Source: Ruegeria marina (GTDB lineage: Bacteria; Pseudomonadota; Alphaproteobacteria; Rhodobacterales; Rhodobacteraceae). Taken from it: a DNA stretch of 64,000 nucleotides. Positions 30,760 through 39,368 of this stretch are shown in pieces; position 1 is the stretch's first letter; each line of letters opens with the position of its first letter. A model generated the notes under the pieces. It was not told where the DNA came from and did not search any database. It saw only the letters and a program-made list of their open reading frames with translations. The translations under genes were made by a program, and so were the position numbers. The stretch spans positions 248,001 through 312,000 of the forward strand of contig NZ_FMZV01000004.1 of the NCBI RefSeq assembly GCF_900101475.1. The letters are read 5' to 3'.

Positions 30760-31218
30760 ATGGGAAAAATTGATCATATAGACACAAACATTCTGAAGGC
30801 ACTGCAACGCGATGCCTCGCTCAGCCAGCGTGAGCTGGCCGAACAGGTGGGACTGTCTCAGAACGCCTGCTGGCGGCGGCTGAAAGCGCTTTCGGACAAT
30901 GGCGTTCTCAAAGGTGCAACCGCCCGCATCGCGCGCGAGAAGCTGGGGCTCGATCTCGTGGTCTTTGTCATGCTGCGCACACGCCATCATTCGGCGGAGT
31001 GGCTGCAAAAGTTCCGCAGCCACGTTCTGACCATTCCCGAAGTGGTGGATTTCCACCGCATCGGCGGCGACTACGACTATCAACTCAAAGTCGTGACCCG
31101 TGACATGGCCAGCTATGACAAGGTCTACCAGCGGCTGATCGAAAAGGTCGAACTGGACAGCGTCACCAGCTATTTCGCGATGGAGTCAATTGCCGAGGGC
31201 CGGCCGCTGCCGCTTTAG
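30760..31218 (+). CDS. Lrp/AsnC family transcriptional regulator
   Basis: A 152-aa regulator from the ATG at 30760 (MGKIDHIDTNILKALQRDAS). The N-terminal winged helix-turn-helix contains SQRELAEQVGLSQNACWRRLKAL and the C-terminal RAM ligand domain contains VDFHRIGGDYDYQLKVV. Lrp-family proteins sense amino acids and often control a divergent gene. The 103-bp gap shared with the class V aminotransferase gene is AT-rich (TGTAATTTTTGTGTCAATTG), suitable for Lrp binding. Confidence 0.93.
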   Translation: MGKIDHIDTNILKALQRDASLSQRELAEQVGLSQNACWRRLKALSDNGVLKGATARIAREKLGLDLVVFVMLRTRHHSAEWLQKFRSHVLTIPEVVDFHRIGGDYDYQLKVVTRDMASYDKVYQRLIEKVELDSVTSYFAMESIAEGRPLPL

Positions 31219-31284
31219 ATTTTGGGCACCTCGCCTGCCCCTCGCTCTCCACGCGAGCGCCCGGAGAGCCATCCCAAACAGCAG

Positions 31285-31311
31285 AAAGCCGCGCAGAACA
31301 TGCGCGGCTTT
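31285..31311. terminator. Bidirectional terminator between the lrp-like gene and rpsD
   Basis: A perfect 10-bp stem, AAAGCCGCGC (31285-31294) and GCGCGGCTTT (31302-31311), has a 7-nt loop, between convergent genes. The short A/T ends give a weak U tract on each strand. It is 25 bp past the rpsD stop. Confidence 0.8.
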
Positions 31312-31335
31312 CGGAATTCGACGAACCTGAACGGA

Positions 31336-31956
31336 TCAGTTCTTGGCGTAGTATTCGACGACCAGGTTCGGCTCCATCACCACCGCGTAGGGCACATCGC
31401 CCAGGCCGGGGGTGCGGACGAAGGTGGCGGTCATCTTCGAGTGGTCGACTTCCAGGTAATCCGGCACGTCGCGCTCGGCCAGCGAAACGGCTTCGAGAAC
31501 CGAGGCCAGCTGCTTGGAACGGTCACGCACCTCGATCACGTCACCCTCTTTCACGCGGTAGGAGGGGATGTTGACCCGCTTGCCGTTGACCAGAACGTGA
31601 CCATGGTTCACGAACTGACGTGCGGCAAAGACGGTCGGCACGAACTTGGCGCGGTAGACGATGGCATCCAGGCGACGCTCCAGCAGGCCGATCAGGTTTT
31701 CACCTGTATCGCCCTTCACACGCTCGGCTTCGCCGTAGATGCGGCGGAACTGCTTTTCGGTCAGGTCGCCGTAATAACCCTTCAGCTTCTGCTTGGCGCG
31801 CAGCTGGAGGCCGTAGTCGGACATCTTGCCCTTGCGGCGCTGGCCGTGCTGGCCGGGGCCGTACTCGCGGCGGTTGACGGGGGATTTCGGGCGACCCCAG
31901 ATGTTTTCGCCCATCCGGCGGTCAATTTTGTACTTGGCAGACGTGCGTTTGGTCAC
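31336..31956 (-). CDS. rpsD: 30S ribosomal protein S4
   Basis: Primary 16S rRNA-binding protein of the small subunit, 206 aa. The N-terminal zinc-less form begins [20 protein letters not shown], and the S4 RNA-binding domain shows [39 protein letters not shown] across about 90-130 (quoted in two parts in the family: [11 protein letters not shown] and [14 protein letters not shown]). It is a stand-alone gene, as in other Rhodobacterales. The upstream gap to 32233 is 277 bp and carries an inverted repeat at 32174-32200. Confidence 0.98.
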   Translation of the reverse strand: MTKRTSAKYKIDRRMGENIWGRPKSPVNRREYGPGQHGQRRKGKMSDYGLQLRAKQKLKGYYGDLTEKQFRRIYGEAERVKGDTGENLIGLLERRLDAIVYRAKFVPTVFAARQFVNHGHVLVNGKRVNIPSYRVKEGDVIEVRDRSKQLASVLEAVSLAERDVPDYLEVDHSKMTATFVRTPGLGDVPYAVVMEPNLVVEYYAKN

Positions 31957-32173
31957 GGCTGATCTCCTTCGTTATGGTCGAAGCCCGCAAGGGCCACTAT
32001 GAAGGGCGTTGTCCTCTTGCCATACAGCATGACAGGCCTTCCCTTGCGGGAGCCACCAACACCAATGAAGCCGCGCTTATATACGTCCGCAAGCCCGAGT
32101 CAACATGCGATGTTTCCGTGATGCGGGGTTTTGTGACATGCGTCCAGAACCGTGTTACCGTCAGGCTATACAC

Positions 32174-32200
32174 CACTGGTCGATCCTGTATCGACCAGTG
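32174..32200. promoter_or_regulatory. Perfect 11-bp inverted repeat upstream of the methyltransferase gene
   Basis: CACTGGTCGAT (32174-32184) and its exact complement (32190-32200) flank CCTGT. There is no T run, so a terminator is unlikely. It lies 33 bp before the TTG start of the + strand methyltransferase and 218 bp upstream of rpsD on the other strand. It could be an operator or an mRNA leader hairpin. Nothing else recognisable lies in the 31957-32233 gap. Confidence 0.5.
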
Positions 32201-32233
32201 TGGACTCAATCGCGCAGACGAACCGGAGCGACC

Positions 32234-33601
32234 TTGGCAACATCATCCGACTGGTCCAATGGATATCAGGCCCGGGCGGCCTATTACGACACCGTTCAGC
32301 CCAATGCGGCTCCGGTGATGATGGATCTTTCCTTGACGGTCGCCGGGATTCGCCCGCCCCGCAATGGTGACCGGTTCCGGTATGTCGAGTTCGGATGCGG
32401 CTCGGCTTACAATCTTGTCCTTCTGGCTGCGCTGCACCCCGAGGCCGAATTCCTGGGGGTGGATTTCATGCCCGAACACGTGGCGTCTGCCCGCGTGCTC
32501 ATCGAAGAGGCCGGTCTCGTCAACATAACTGTCCGAGAAGCATCGTTTGGCGAGCTGCTGGACTTCCCCGACCCCGAACCCTTCGACTATGCCGCCTTGC
32601 ATGGAGTCTGGACATGGCTGGCGCCAGAAGTTCAGAAGGAACTGGTTGAGGTGCTTGGTCGCTGGTTGAAACCCGGCGGCATTGCCTATTTCGGCTATGC
32701 TGCGGCGGCGGGTTGGGCTGCGCCGGAACCGATAAGGCATCTCTTCCGCACCATTCCCACCCTCTCGGGAGCGGCAGGATACAGTTCCGCGCGCAACGCC
32801 GTCGCGCACTGGATCGAAGCGGTCGAGCCCCCGGGCGTATCGACAATGTGGGACCTGCTGTCCTCTATGCCGGATCTCTACCTGGCACATGATCTGGGGG
32901 CCGAGCACGGCCGGCCGGTCTGGCTGTCGGATCTGCAAAGCGAACTCGCGCCGGCAAAAATGATCTTTGCCGCGCCATGCGATCTTGCCGAGCAGTTCGA
33001 CATGCTCCGGTTCCGCGACAAGGCTCTTGCCTTCGTGACCGAGGCGGCGAAGGCCGGTTGGGGTGAAACGGCCCGAGATCTGGCCTCGACACGCAGCTTT
33101 CGCGCCGATCTGTTCTCGCGGGGCGCCCCTCGGCTGAGCGGTGCCGAACGGACCCGGCGCATCAGGGCGATGACGATCGCCCTGTGGGAACCGATGCTGG
33201 ATGACGAACGTGACGTGTCGGAAACCCGAAAGGCGTTTTCACTGGCAAGCAATATCACCCGCGAAGTAACCGAAACCCTGTCGAGCGGCCCGATGACCAT
33301 CGAAGCCTTTGTCGCGTCCTGCAAGCTCGAAGACCGAAAGGCTCTGCAGGCGGCCTTGCTTTGCGTGGCGCTGGAACAGGTACGCGTGATCGTGCCCGCA
33401 CGTGCCGAAGTCGACCAGGCGGTCGCCAGATTGCACGGGGTCCTGCGGGCGCGGCTCCGGGACGGCAGCCAGCTACCCGGTATCGCCTCGCCCCGTCTTG
33501 GATGCCCGATCTGCCTGAAGCCATCCGATGCATCGGCTTTCGCCGAGCCGGACAAAGCCGGCGAAGACCACAAAGCCGGTTTTGCGCGCCTGGGTGTCTG
33601 A
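32234..33601 (+). CDS. SAM-dependent methyltransferase with methyltransferase regulatory domain
   Basis: A 455-aa two-domain protein. The N-terminal methyltransferase has motif I YVEFGCGSAYNLVLLAALHP at about 50-70 and GVDFMPEHVASAR. A methyltransferase regulatory domain follows (about 200-300), and a helical C-terminal region contains the short CPIC motif near residue 425. I chose the TTG at 32234 (LATSSDWSNGYQARAAYYD) because CGGAG precedes it and upstream codons do not resemble the family. Family members modify cell-surface or lipopolysaccharide sugars in some species; the target here is unknown. Confidence 0.8.
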   Translation: MATSSDWSNGYQARAAYYDTVQPNAAPVMMDLSLTVAGIRPPRNGDRFRYVEFGCGSAYNLVLLAALHPEAEFLGVDFMPEHVASARVLIEEAGLVNITVREASFGELLDFPDPEPFDYAALHGVWTWLAPEVQKELVEVLGRWLKPGGIAYFGYAAAAGWAAPEPIRHLFRTIPTLSGAAGYSSARNAVAHWIEAVEPPGVSTMWDLLSSMPDLYLAHDLGAEHGRPVWLSDLQSELAPAKMIFAAPCDLAEQFDMLRFRDKALAFVTEAAKAGWGETARDLASTRSFRADLFSRGAPRLSGAERTRRIRAMTIALWEPMLDDERDVSETRKAFSLASNITREVTETLSSGPMTIEAFVASCKLEDRKALQAALLCVALEQVRVIVPARAEVDQAVARLHGVLRARLRDGSQLPGIASPRLGCPICLKPSDASAFAEPDKAGEDHKAGFARLGV

Positions 33602-33626
33602 CACGCTCTTCGCGAAAAGCCGGAGG

Positions 33627-34691
33627 TCAGGCGGCCTCGTACATCATCAACGCCGCTTCGGTCGGCGTCAGATTTCTGCGTGCGAAACTTCCGTAGCCGA
33701 ACGGGTCGGCTTCCAGGCCCGGCATATGGTGCAACAGCCGTCGCCGGTCGGTTTCGGTCAAGGCGGACAGGGCCGCGTTCGCCGGATGGAAGCTCTCGGT
33801 CTCGATCCCGTTGGCCCAAAGGATCTGGTGACTGGGCAACAACATATGGAAATAGGTCACTTCGCGCACGGTCAGGTCAACCGTGATCGTTTTGCCATTC
33901 ACCAGGTCGCGTGCAGCGACCAGCACCTCGCTGGTATTGAACAAGGACCGAGCGACCGGGCCGCGCAGCAGCATCCGGTGTTCGGGAGAAACAAGCAATT
34001 CCGCATCGGGCCGGTCAATGCCCAGGGCGCCGACGCGCAGCCGGATCGGGCGCAGATGCGGCATGACGAACATCCGCGCACCCGTCATCCTGCGCTGGCC
34101 GATCCACTGGATCTCCTGCGGTCCGCTGTCTCGGGTCTGGACCTTGTCGCCCTCGCGCAACTCCTCGATCAGGCGGGGGCCGGTGGGCGTGGCGATGCGC
34201 GTACCGGGGGTAAAGCAGATCACCCCGCCCCGGGCAGATTCTTCCGGCCTGGAAGTGGCCGCGCCAAGACTGCTGTGCACGACCCAGAGATCCGTGTCGC
34301 GCGGCGGCATGTCATCGACGAACATGAGCAAGGGCGGCGACCCGTTGCCGGTCTCGATCAGGGTTATCGTGTAGCTTCGAGCGCCGTTCGTGACCACGAA
34401 ACTCTGGTCCAGAAGCGGTTCTTCCACCTCGACCGCATCGATATCCGACCGGTTCTGTACTGCCGCCCCGACCAGACGCCTGACCTTGCGCGCCGCGCGT
34501 CTGCGCAGAGCCTCTTCACCGTCCGCCCGGTCCAGTCGCAACAACCCAACAGGCCCGTCCACCTGAACGGCCTCACCCCGCCAGGACCAGACTGCTCCCG
34601 CGGTCAAGGTATCGAGAGAAGCCCCCTCGAGTCCATCTAGATCTGTTTGCGACCAGGAAATGACGAACGTGCCACGAAAGCCCGTTTTCAT
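33627..34691 (-). CDS. Hint (hedgehog/intein) domain-containing protein
   Basis: A 354-aa protein with a Hint_2 domain at about 155-290. ICFTPGTRIATPTGPRLIEEL carries the nucleophile Cys that intein-like Hint domains use for self-cleavage (split here as ICFTPGTRIA plus TPTGPRLIEEL). SPEHRMLLRG and SHQILWANGIETESFHP supply later conserved His residues. The N-terminal 150 residues are beta-rich and Arg/Asp-rich without known domain. Such proteins are abundant in Rhodobacterales and are often secreted RTX-like proteins, but no RTX nonapeptides or Sec signal are visible here. Whether it cleaves itself is not known. Confidence 0.85.
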   Translation of the reverse strand: MKTGFRGTFVISWSQTDLDGLEGASLDTLTAGAVWSWRGEAVQVDGPVGLLRLDRADGEEALRRRAARKVRRLVGAAVQNRSDIDAVEVEEPLLDQSFVVTNGARSYTITLIETGNGSPPLLMFVDDMPPRDTDLWVVHSSLGAATSRPEESARGGVICFTPGTRIATPTGPRLIEELREGDKVQTRDSGPQEIQWIGQRRMTGARMFVMPHLRPIRLRVGALGIDRPDAELLVSPEHRMLLRGPVARSLFNTSEVLVAARDLVNGKTITVDLTVREVTYFHMLLPSHQILWANGIETESFHPANAALSALTETDRRRLLHHMPGLEADPFGYGSFARRNLTPTEAALMMYEAA

Positions 34692-34996
34692 TTACCGTCT
34701 GCCTGCCTCATTTTTTTATTAGAGGATCGTTAGCAAATTTAGTGACGTTGCGGAAGATCTTTGTTTCCAGTCCCTTGAACCGTGCTTTTCATGCCTCACC
34801 CCATTTGGGCCATCTGCTGCCGGATTTTCACGGGGCAAAGATCCTGCCACAAAACGGCGGCCCGTGCGTTCGACCAAGGCGTTCGCAAATTGGACTGGTC
34901 AAATCTTGCCAGTTTGGCGCTGTTGCAGCAGACCACAACGGTTAGACTTTCCGGGCAACCCCGACACCGAACCAGGAAAACCGGATCGCCCTGCCC
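34692..34996. other. Divergent intergenic region before the molybdopterin oxidoreductase
   Basis: This 305-bp gap separates the minus-strand Hint gene from the plus-strand oxidoreductase gene. It contains an A/T tract near 34712-34740 (CATTTTTTTATTAGAGG) that could hold promoters for both genes. I found no conserved gene, RNA or hairpin of note in it. Confidence 0.4.
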
Positions 34997-37024
34997 ATGA
35001 ACTTGCCTTCTGTCTGCCCTCTGGATTGCCCCGACACCTGCAGCCTTGACGTCACGGTCGAAAACGGACGCGTGTCCAGGGTTCATGGATCGCGTGCAAA
35101 CCCCTTCACCGCCGGAGTCATCTGCAACAAGGTGGCGCGTTACTATCCCGATTTCGTGCACGGCCCCCGACGCCTTGCAAGACCCCTGCGGCGGACCGGG
35201 CCGCGCGGATCCGGCAGCTTCGCGCCGATCAGCTGGGATGAGGCATTGGACCTGATCCACGATGGTTTCACCCGCGCCATCGCCGGGCATGGTCCACAAT
35301 CCGTCCTGCCGTTCAACTATGCGGGCCCGCACGGAGAACTCGCCGGCGGATCGATGGATCGAAGGTTTTTCTACCGGATGGGAGCAACGATGCTGGAGCG
35401 CGGCCCGCTGTGCGGGGGCGTGCGCGGTACAGCTTATACCAGCCTCTTCGGCCCGGCCCCAGGCATGCCGCCGGAGCAGGCCGCCCTGGCCGATCTGGTG
35501 CTGGTCTGGGGCAACAATGTCACGGTATCCAACCTCCATCTCATGCGTGTTCTGAAACAGGTTCGCGCCAACGGCGGCCGGGTCATGGTGATCGACCCGC
35601 ACCGGATCAAGCTGGCCGAGCAATGCGACCTCTATCTGCAAATCCGTCCGGGCACGGATGTCGTTCTGGCGATGGCGCTGGCGTCCGAGCTTGACCGACG
35701 CGGCGCGCTCGACATCGGGTTCATTGCGCGCTGGGTCCATGGGGCCGATGCCTATCTCGACGCCGCCCGCGCCTTTGGCGTGGGGGATGTCGAACGCGAA
35801 TGCGGCCTGACAGCGGTGCAGTTCCACATGCTGGCCGACTGGATCGCAGCGGCACGAACCATGGCGACATCGCTTGGCAACGGGATCGAGCGTGGCGCGT
35901 CCGGCGGGTCGGGCCTGCGTGCCGCCATGGCGCTCAACGCGCTGACGGGCCATCACGGGCGGCCCGGCGCGGGGGTGATCGCCAAGCCGGGGGGCGCCTT
36001 TCCCCGGACCACGGCGCGCTTGCAGGGCGACCACCTGAAGCAACCGGGCACCCGGGTCTTCAACATCGTGGACGTGGCCGAGAAACTGCTGGACGAAACA
36101 CTCGACCCGCCGGTCAAGGCGCTGATGATCTACAATCACAATCCCGTCGCAACCCATCCCGACCAGACCGCCATGATGCGCGCCCTCAAGCGCGACGATC
36201 TTTTCACGGTCGGCGCCGACGTGGTGATGACGGACAGCATGGCGTTCTGCGACGTGGTCCTGCCGGCCTCGAGCCATTTCGAATATGCCGATATCTACGG
36301 CGCCTATGGGCAGGCCTATCTGCAACGGGCGGAACCGGTCATTACCCCTGTGGGCGAGAGCCTGCCCAATACCGAGATCTTCCGACGCCTCGCCGCGCGG
36401 TTCGGTTATGACGAACCGGAATTTCACGACGACGATGCCAGCCTGATGGATCAGGCGATGGATGGGACCGACCCCAGGCTGGGTGGCCTCGCGCCCCGTG
36501 ACCTGCCCACCGACCGGGCGCTGGACATGGGCCGCCGCGGCGATGCGCCGATGGTGATGTGCGACACGGTTTTTCCGGCGACGCCATCAGGCCGGATCGA
36601 GTTGTACAGCCATGACCTCGAAAAACGGTTTGGCTGCGGCCTGCCCGCCTATCGGCCTGTTTCGGCCGACCTGCCGTTTTCCCTGATCACTCCGGGTTCA
36701 GCCAAACGGACCAACGCCACCTTTGGCGGCCATCCTGACAGCCAGGGTATCGAAACGGTCGAAATCCACCCCGAGGATGCTGCACGGCTTGGTCTTGCCG
36801 ATGGAGAACGCGTGCTTGTCGGCAATGCCCGCGGCACGGTCGAATTGCTTCTGTCGATCACTGATGCCACCTTGCCGGGCGTGCTCTACAGCCCCAAGGG
36901 CACATGGCGCGAAACCTCCTCCACCGGCCTGACCGTCAACGCGCTGATCCCGGCAGACATTCGTGCGGATATCGAACGGGGTGCGGCCTACAACGAGACC
37001 TTTGTCGAGCTGCGCCGGGCCTAG
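34997..37024 (+). CDS. Molybdopterin-dependent oxidoreductase (DMSO reductase superfamily)
   Basis: A 675-aa enzyme that binds bis-molybdopterin guanine dinucleotide and one [4Fe-4S] cluster. Cluster cysteines are visible at about 7, 11, 15 and 43 (CPLDCPDTC, then GVICNKV). DLVLVWGNNVTVSN, VMVIDPHR and GADVVMTDSMAFCDVVLPAS are characteristic molybdopterin oxidoreductase segments, and the C-terminal molydopterin-binding domain holds RTNATFGGHPDSQG and YSPKGTW. There is no Tat leader, so it acts in the cytoplasm. Closest families by memory are uncharacterised oxidoreductases; the substrate is unknown. It shares a palindromic CTAG with the stop codon of the convergent GNAT gene. Confidence 0.9.
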   Translation: MNLPSVCPLDCPDTCSLDVTVENGRVSRVHGSRANPFTAGVICNKVARYYPDFVHGPRRLARPLRRTGPRGSGSFAPISWDEALDLIHDGFTRAIAGHGPQSVLPFNYAGPHGELAGGSMDRRFFYRMGATMLERGPLCGGVRGTAYTSLFGPAPGMPPEQAALADLVLVWGNNVTVSNLHLMRVLKQVRANGGRVMVIDPHRIKLAEQCDLYLQIRPGTDVVLAMALASELDRRGALDIGFIARWVHGADAYLDAARAFGVGDVERECGLTAVQFHMLADWIAAARTMATSLGNGIERGASGGSGLRAAMALNALTGHHGRPGAGVIAKPGGAFPRTTARLQGDHLKQPGTRVFNIVDVAEKLLDETLDPPVKALMIYNHNPVATHPDQTAMMRALKRDDLFTVGADVVMTDSMAFCDVVLPASSHFEYADIYGAYGQAYLQRAEPVITPVGESLPNTEIFRRLAARFGYDEPEFHDDDASLMDQAMDGTDPRLGGLAPRDLPTDRALDMGRRGDAPMVMCDTVFPATPSGRIELYSHDLEKRFGCGLPAYRPVSADLPFSLITPGSAKRTNATFGGHPDSQGIETVEIHPEDAARLGLADGERVLVGNARGTVELLLSITDATLPGVLYSPKGTWRETSSTGLTVNALIPADIRADIERGAAYNETFVELRRA

Positions 37025-37728
37025 GCCCGGCATTTCACGAGGCTACGCCTCTGATTGCCCCCGGCATCGAAATTCTCCGGCGACAGCCAGGCCTCGACCC
37101 CGCGCTGCACCTTCGGCCAGTTGCGGTCGAGGATCGAGAACCAGGCGGTATCACGGTTGCGTCCCTTGTAGACGATGGCCTGTTCGAACAGCCCGTCATG
37201 GGTGAATCCAAGCCGCGCCGCCGCGCGGCGCGAGGGGGCGTTGAGCGCATCGCATTTCCATTCGTACCGGCGATACCCCAGATCGTCGAACGCATGCGCC
37301 ATCATGAGGTACATCGCCTCGGTCGCCGCAGGTGTCCGTTGCAGCGGGGGCGCATAGGCTATGCCGCCGACCTCGATCACCCCATGCTCGGGCTGGATCC
37401 TCATGAAGCTGGCGATTCCCAGCGCCCGCCCGGTGGTCCGGTCAAGAATGGCGTAATAAACCGGATCGTCGCCCCTGCTCATGTCTGCGAGGAATTCCGC
37501 GAATGCAGCCTGCCCGGCAAAAGGCCCGAAGGGCATGTAGGTCCAGCTGCGCCCGTCGATATCTGTCGCGAACGCCTGCCACAAATCATCGGAATGACTG
37601 GCCGCATCCAGCGGCTCAAGCCGGGTGAACCGCCCTTCCAGAATGCGGCGATCCGGACGCGGTCGCTTCTGCCATTCAGGCAGGGCAAACCCGATGGGTT
37701 GGCCGAGATGGTTTGTAGCGTGGTCCAT
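37021..37728 (-). CDS. GNAT family N-acetyltransferase
   Basis: A 235-aa acetyltransferase of the ribosomal-protein-alanine/RimJ-like type. The domain covers about 30-200, with a conserved VYYAILDRTTGRALGIASF and IGGIAYAPPLQRT-like IEVGGIAYAPPLQRTPAATE stretch, then YEWKCDALNAPSRRAAARLGF and GLFEQAIVYKGRNRD. It starts at the ATG at 37728, preceded by AAGGACGG. It is divergent from a MocR-type regulator across 89 bp, which may control it. The acceptor is unknown. Confidence 0.9.
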   Translation of the reverse strand: MDHATNHLGQPIGFALPEWQKRPRPDRRILEGRFTRLEPLDAASHSDDLWQAFATDIDGRSWTYMPFGPFAGQAAFAEFLADMSRGDDPVYYAILDRTTGRALGIASFMRIQPEHGVIEVGGIAYAPPLQRTPAATEAMYLMMAHAFDDLGYRRYEWKCDALNAPSRRAAARLGFTHDGLFEQAIVYKGRNRDTAWFSILDRNWPKVQRGVEAWLSPENFDAGGNQRRSLVKCRA

Positions 37729-37817
37729 GTTCCGTCCTTCCAGAATACGGGCCTGTTTGCCGCCGATCCGGCTTTCCGTTAACGTCCAAAAATTCCCAAT
37801 CTGAACAGACCAATTCC

Positions 37818-39218
37818 ATGACGCAAACCTCCTGGCCCGCAATTTCCATTGACCGGAACGACCCATTGCCGGTGTTCGAACAGATTTGCGCCGCGATCCG
37901 GAGCAGAGCGGTCAACGGCCAGTTGCCCGCCGGCAGCAAGATGCCGCCCACCCGCGCCCTGGCCGCGGAACTGGGGGTATCGCGGTCGACCGTGATTACC
38001 GCATATGATCAGCTGGTTGCCGAAGGCTATCTGAGCGCAAGGCAAGGATCGGGGCACGTGGTCTGCGCCATGGGAGAGGTCGAGATGACCGCACGGCCCC
38101 CCATCCGCTCCGCACCCGCACCGCAGGCGCCGCCCGGCCCAAGGCCGTTTGCCGCAGGCACGCCCGACATGCGTCTGTTTCCCTACCGGCAATGGGCAAA
38201 GACGGTGGCCCGCCTCTGCCGAACCAACCCGCAGGCGATGTTCAGCACCGGCGACAGTTTCGGCAACCCGGCCCTGCGCGAGGCCATCGTCGCCCATCTG
38301 CGCGACTGGCGCGGTATCGACACAGCGCCACACCAGGTAATCATCACCGCTGGCGCCACTGACGCGCTGGAACTGTGCATGCGGACCTTGACCGGACCGG
38401 GCGACGCCGTCGCGCTGGAAACTCCCGGCTATCCACCACTGCATGCCTTTTCCGCCGCACAGGGGTTGCAAACCGTGCTGCTGCCGATCGACGACGAAGG
38501 CGCCACCCTGCCCGCTCGGGACAGAGCGGCCAAACTCGCCATTCTGACACCCTCCCACCAGTACCCGCTGGGCGGTGCAATGTCGCCAAGCCGCCGCCGC
38601 GCATTTGTCAATTGGGCGCAAACCACGGGCGGATGGATCGTCGAGGACGATTATGACAGCGAGTTCCGCTATGCCGGCCGCCCGATCCCGGCCATGGCCG
38701 GTGGTGACAGGCTGGGCCGCACCATCTATGTCGGCTCCTTCTCGAAGATCTTCTCGAATGCGCTGCGCCTCGGCTATCTGGTGGTCCCCGTGCCCCTGGC
38801 GGGTCGCTTTCGCGCCACGCTGAACCGCTTTGGCCTGAGGGCCGGCTCAATGCCGCAGCAGGTTCTGGCCGAGTTCATGGCCTCGGGTGAATTCTACCGC
38901 CATCTGCGCAGGGTGCGTCGCATCTATACCGAACGCAGGCGTTACCTTTTCGACCGGCTGGCGCGCGACTTCGAGTCCTTTGGACGGGCGGTCGATCACC
39001 ATGCCGGGATGCAGGCGGTGTTGCACCTGCGTGACGGGTACCAGGACACCGAAATTTCCGCACTTGCCGAAGGTCAGGGCATCACGATCGAGCCCCTCTC
39101 GCGCTATGCCGCCGGTTCGTCGGGGGCAAACGGCCTTGTGCTGGGCTTTTGCGCCTTCTCCGAGACGGAAATGCAGCCTGCCCTGGATCGCTTGCTTGGC
39201 CTGCTGGTCAAGATGTGA
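37818..39218 (+). CDS. MocR/PdxR-type GntR regulator with aminotransferase domain
   Basis: A 466-aa regulator combining a GntR winged helix (about 15-80, PPTRALAAELGVSRSTVITAYDQL) with an aminotransferase fold type I domain (about 110-460). The PLP lysine lies in GSFSKIFSNALRLGY near residue 315. MocR-family proteins include PdxR, which controls PLP synthesis, and GabR, which controls GABA use. No pdxST or gabT is adjacent, so the target here is not clear; the divergent GNAT gene is the nearest candidate. Confidence 0.93.
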   Translation: MTQTSWPAISIDRNDPLPVFEQICAAIRSRAVNGQLPAGSKMPPTRALAAELGVSRSTVITAYDQLVAEGYLSARQGSGHVVCAMGEVEMTARPPIRSAPAPQAPPGPRPFAAGTPDMRLFPYRQWAKTVARLCRTNPQAMFSTGDSFGNPALREAIVAHLRDWRGIDTAPHQVIITAGATDALELCMRTLTGPGDAVALETPGYPPLHAFSAAQGLQTVLLPIDDEGATLPARDRAAKLAILTPSHQYPLGGAMSPSRRRAFVNWAQTTGGWIVEDDYDSEFRYAGRPIPAMAGGDRLGRTIYVGSFSKIFSNALRLGYLVVPVPLAGRFRATLNRFGLRAGSMPQQVLAEFMASGEFYRHLRRVRRIYTERRRYLFDRLARDFESFGRAVDHHAGMQAVLHLRDGYQDTEISALAEGQGITIEPLSRYAAGSSGANGLVLGFCAFSETEMQPALDRLLGLLVKM

Positions 39219-39368
39219 CGTCTCCGTCCTCGCGAGACACAACAGCCGTGACGACCCGAACCAGGGGCAGGGAAACAATGTGTTTACAAATGCATTGTTT
39301 ATCTGGACAATTTTAGCTGCAATTCTTTTGCATTTATTATGACCAGCAAAAATTCGGAGGTCCGGCAC

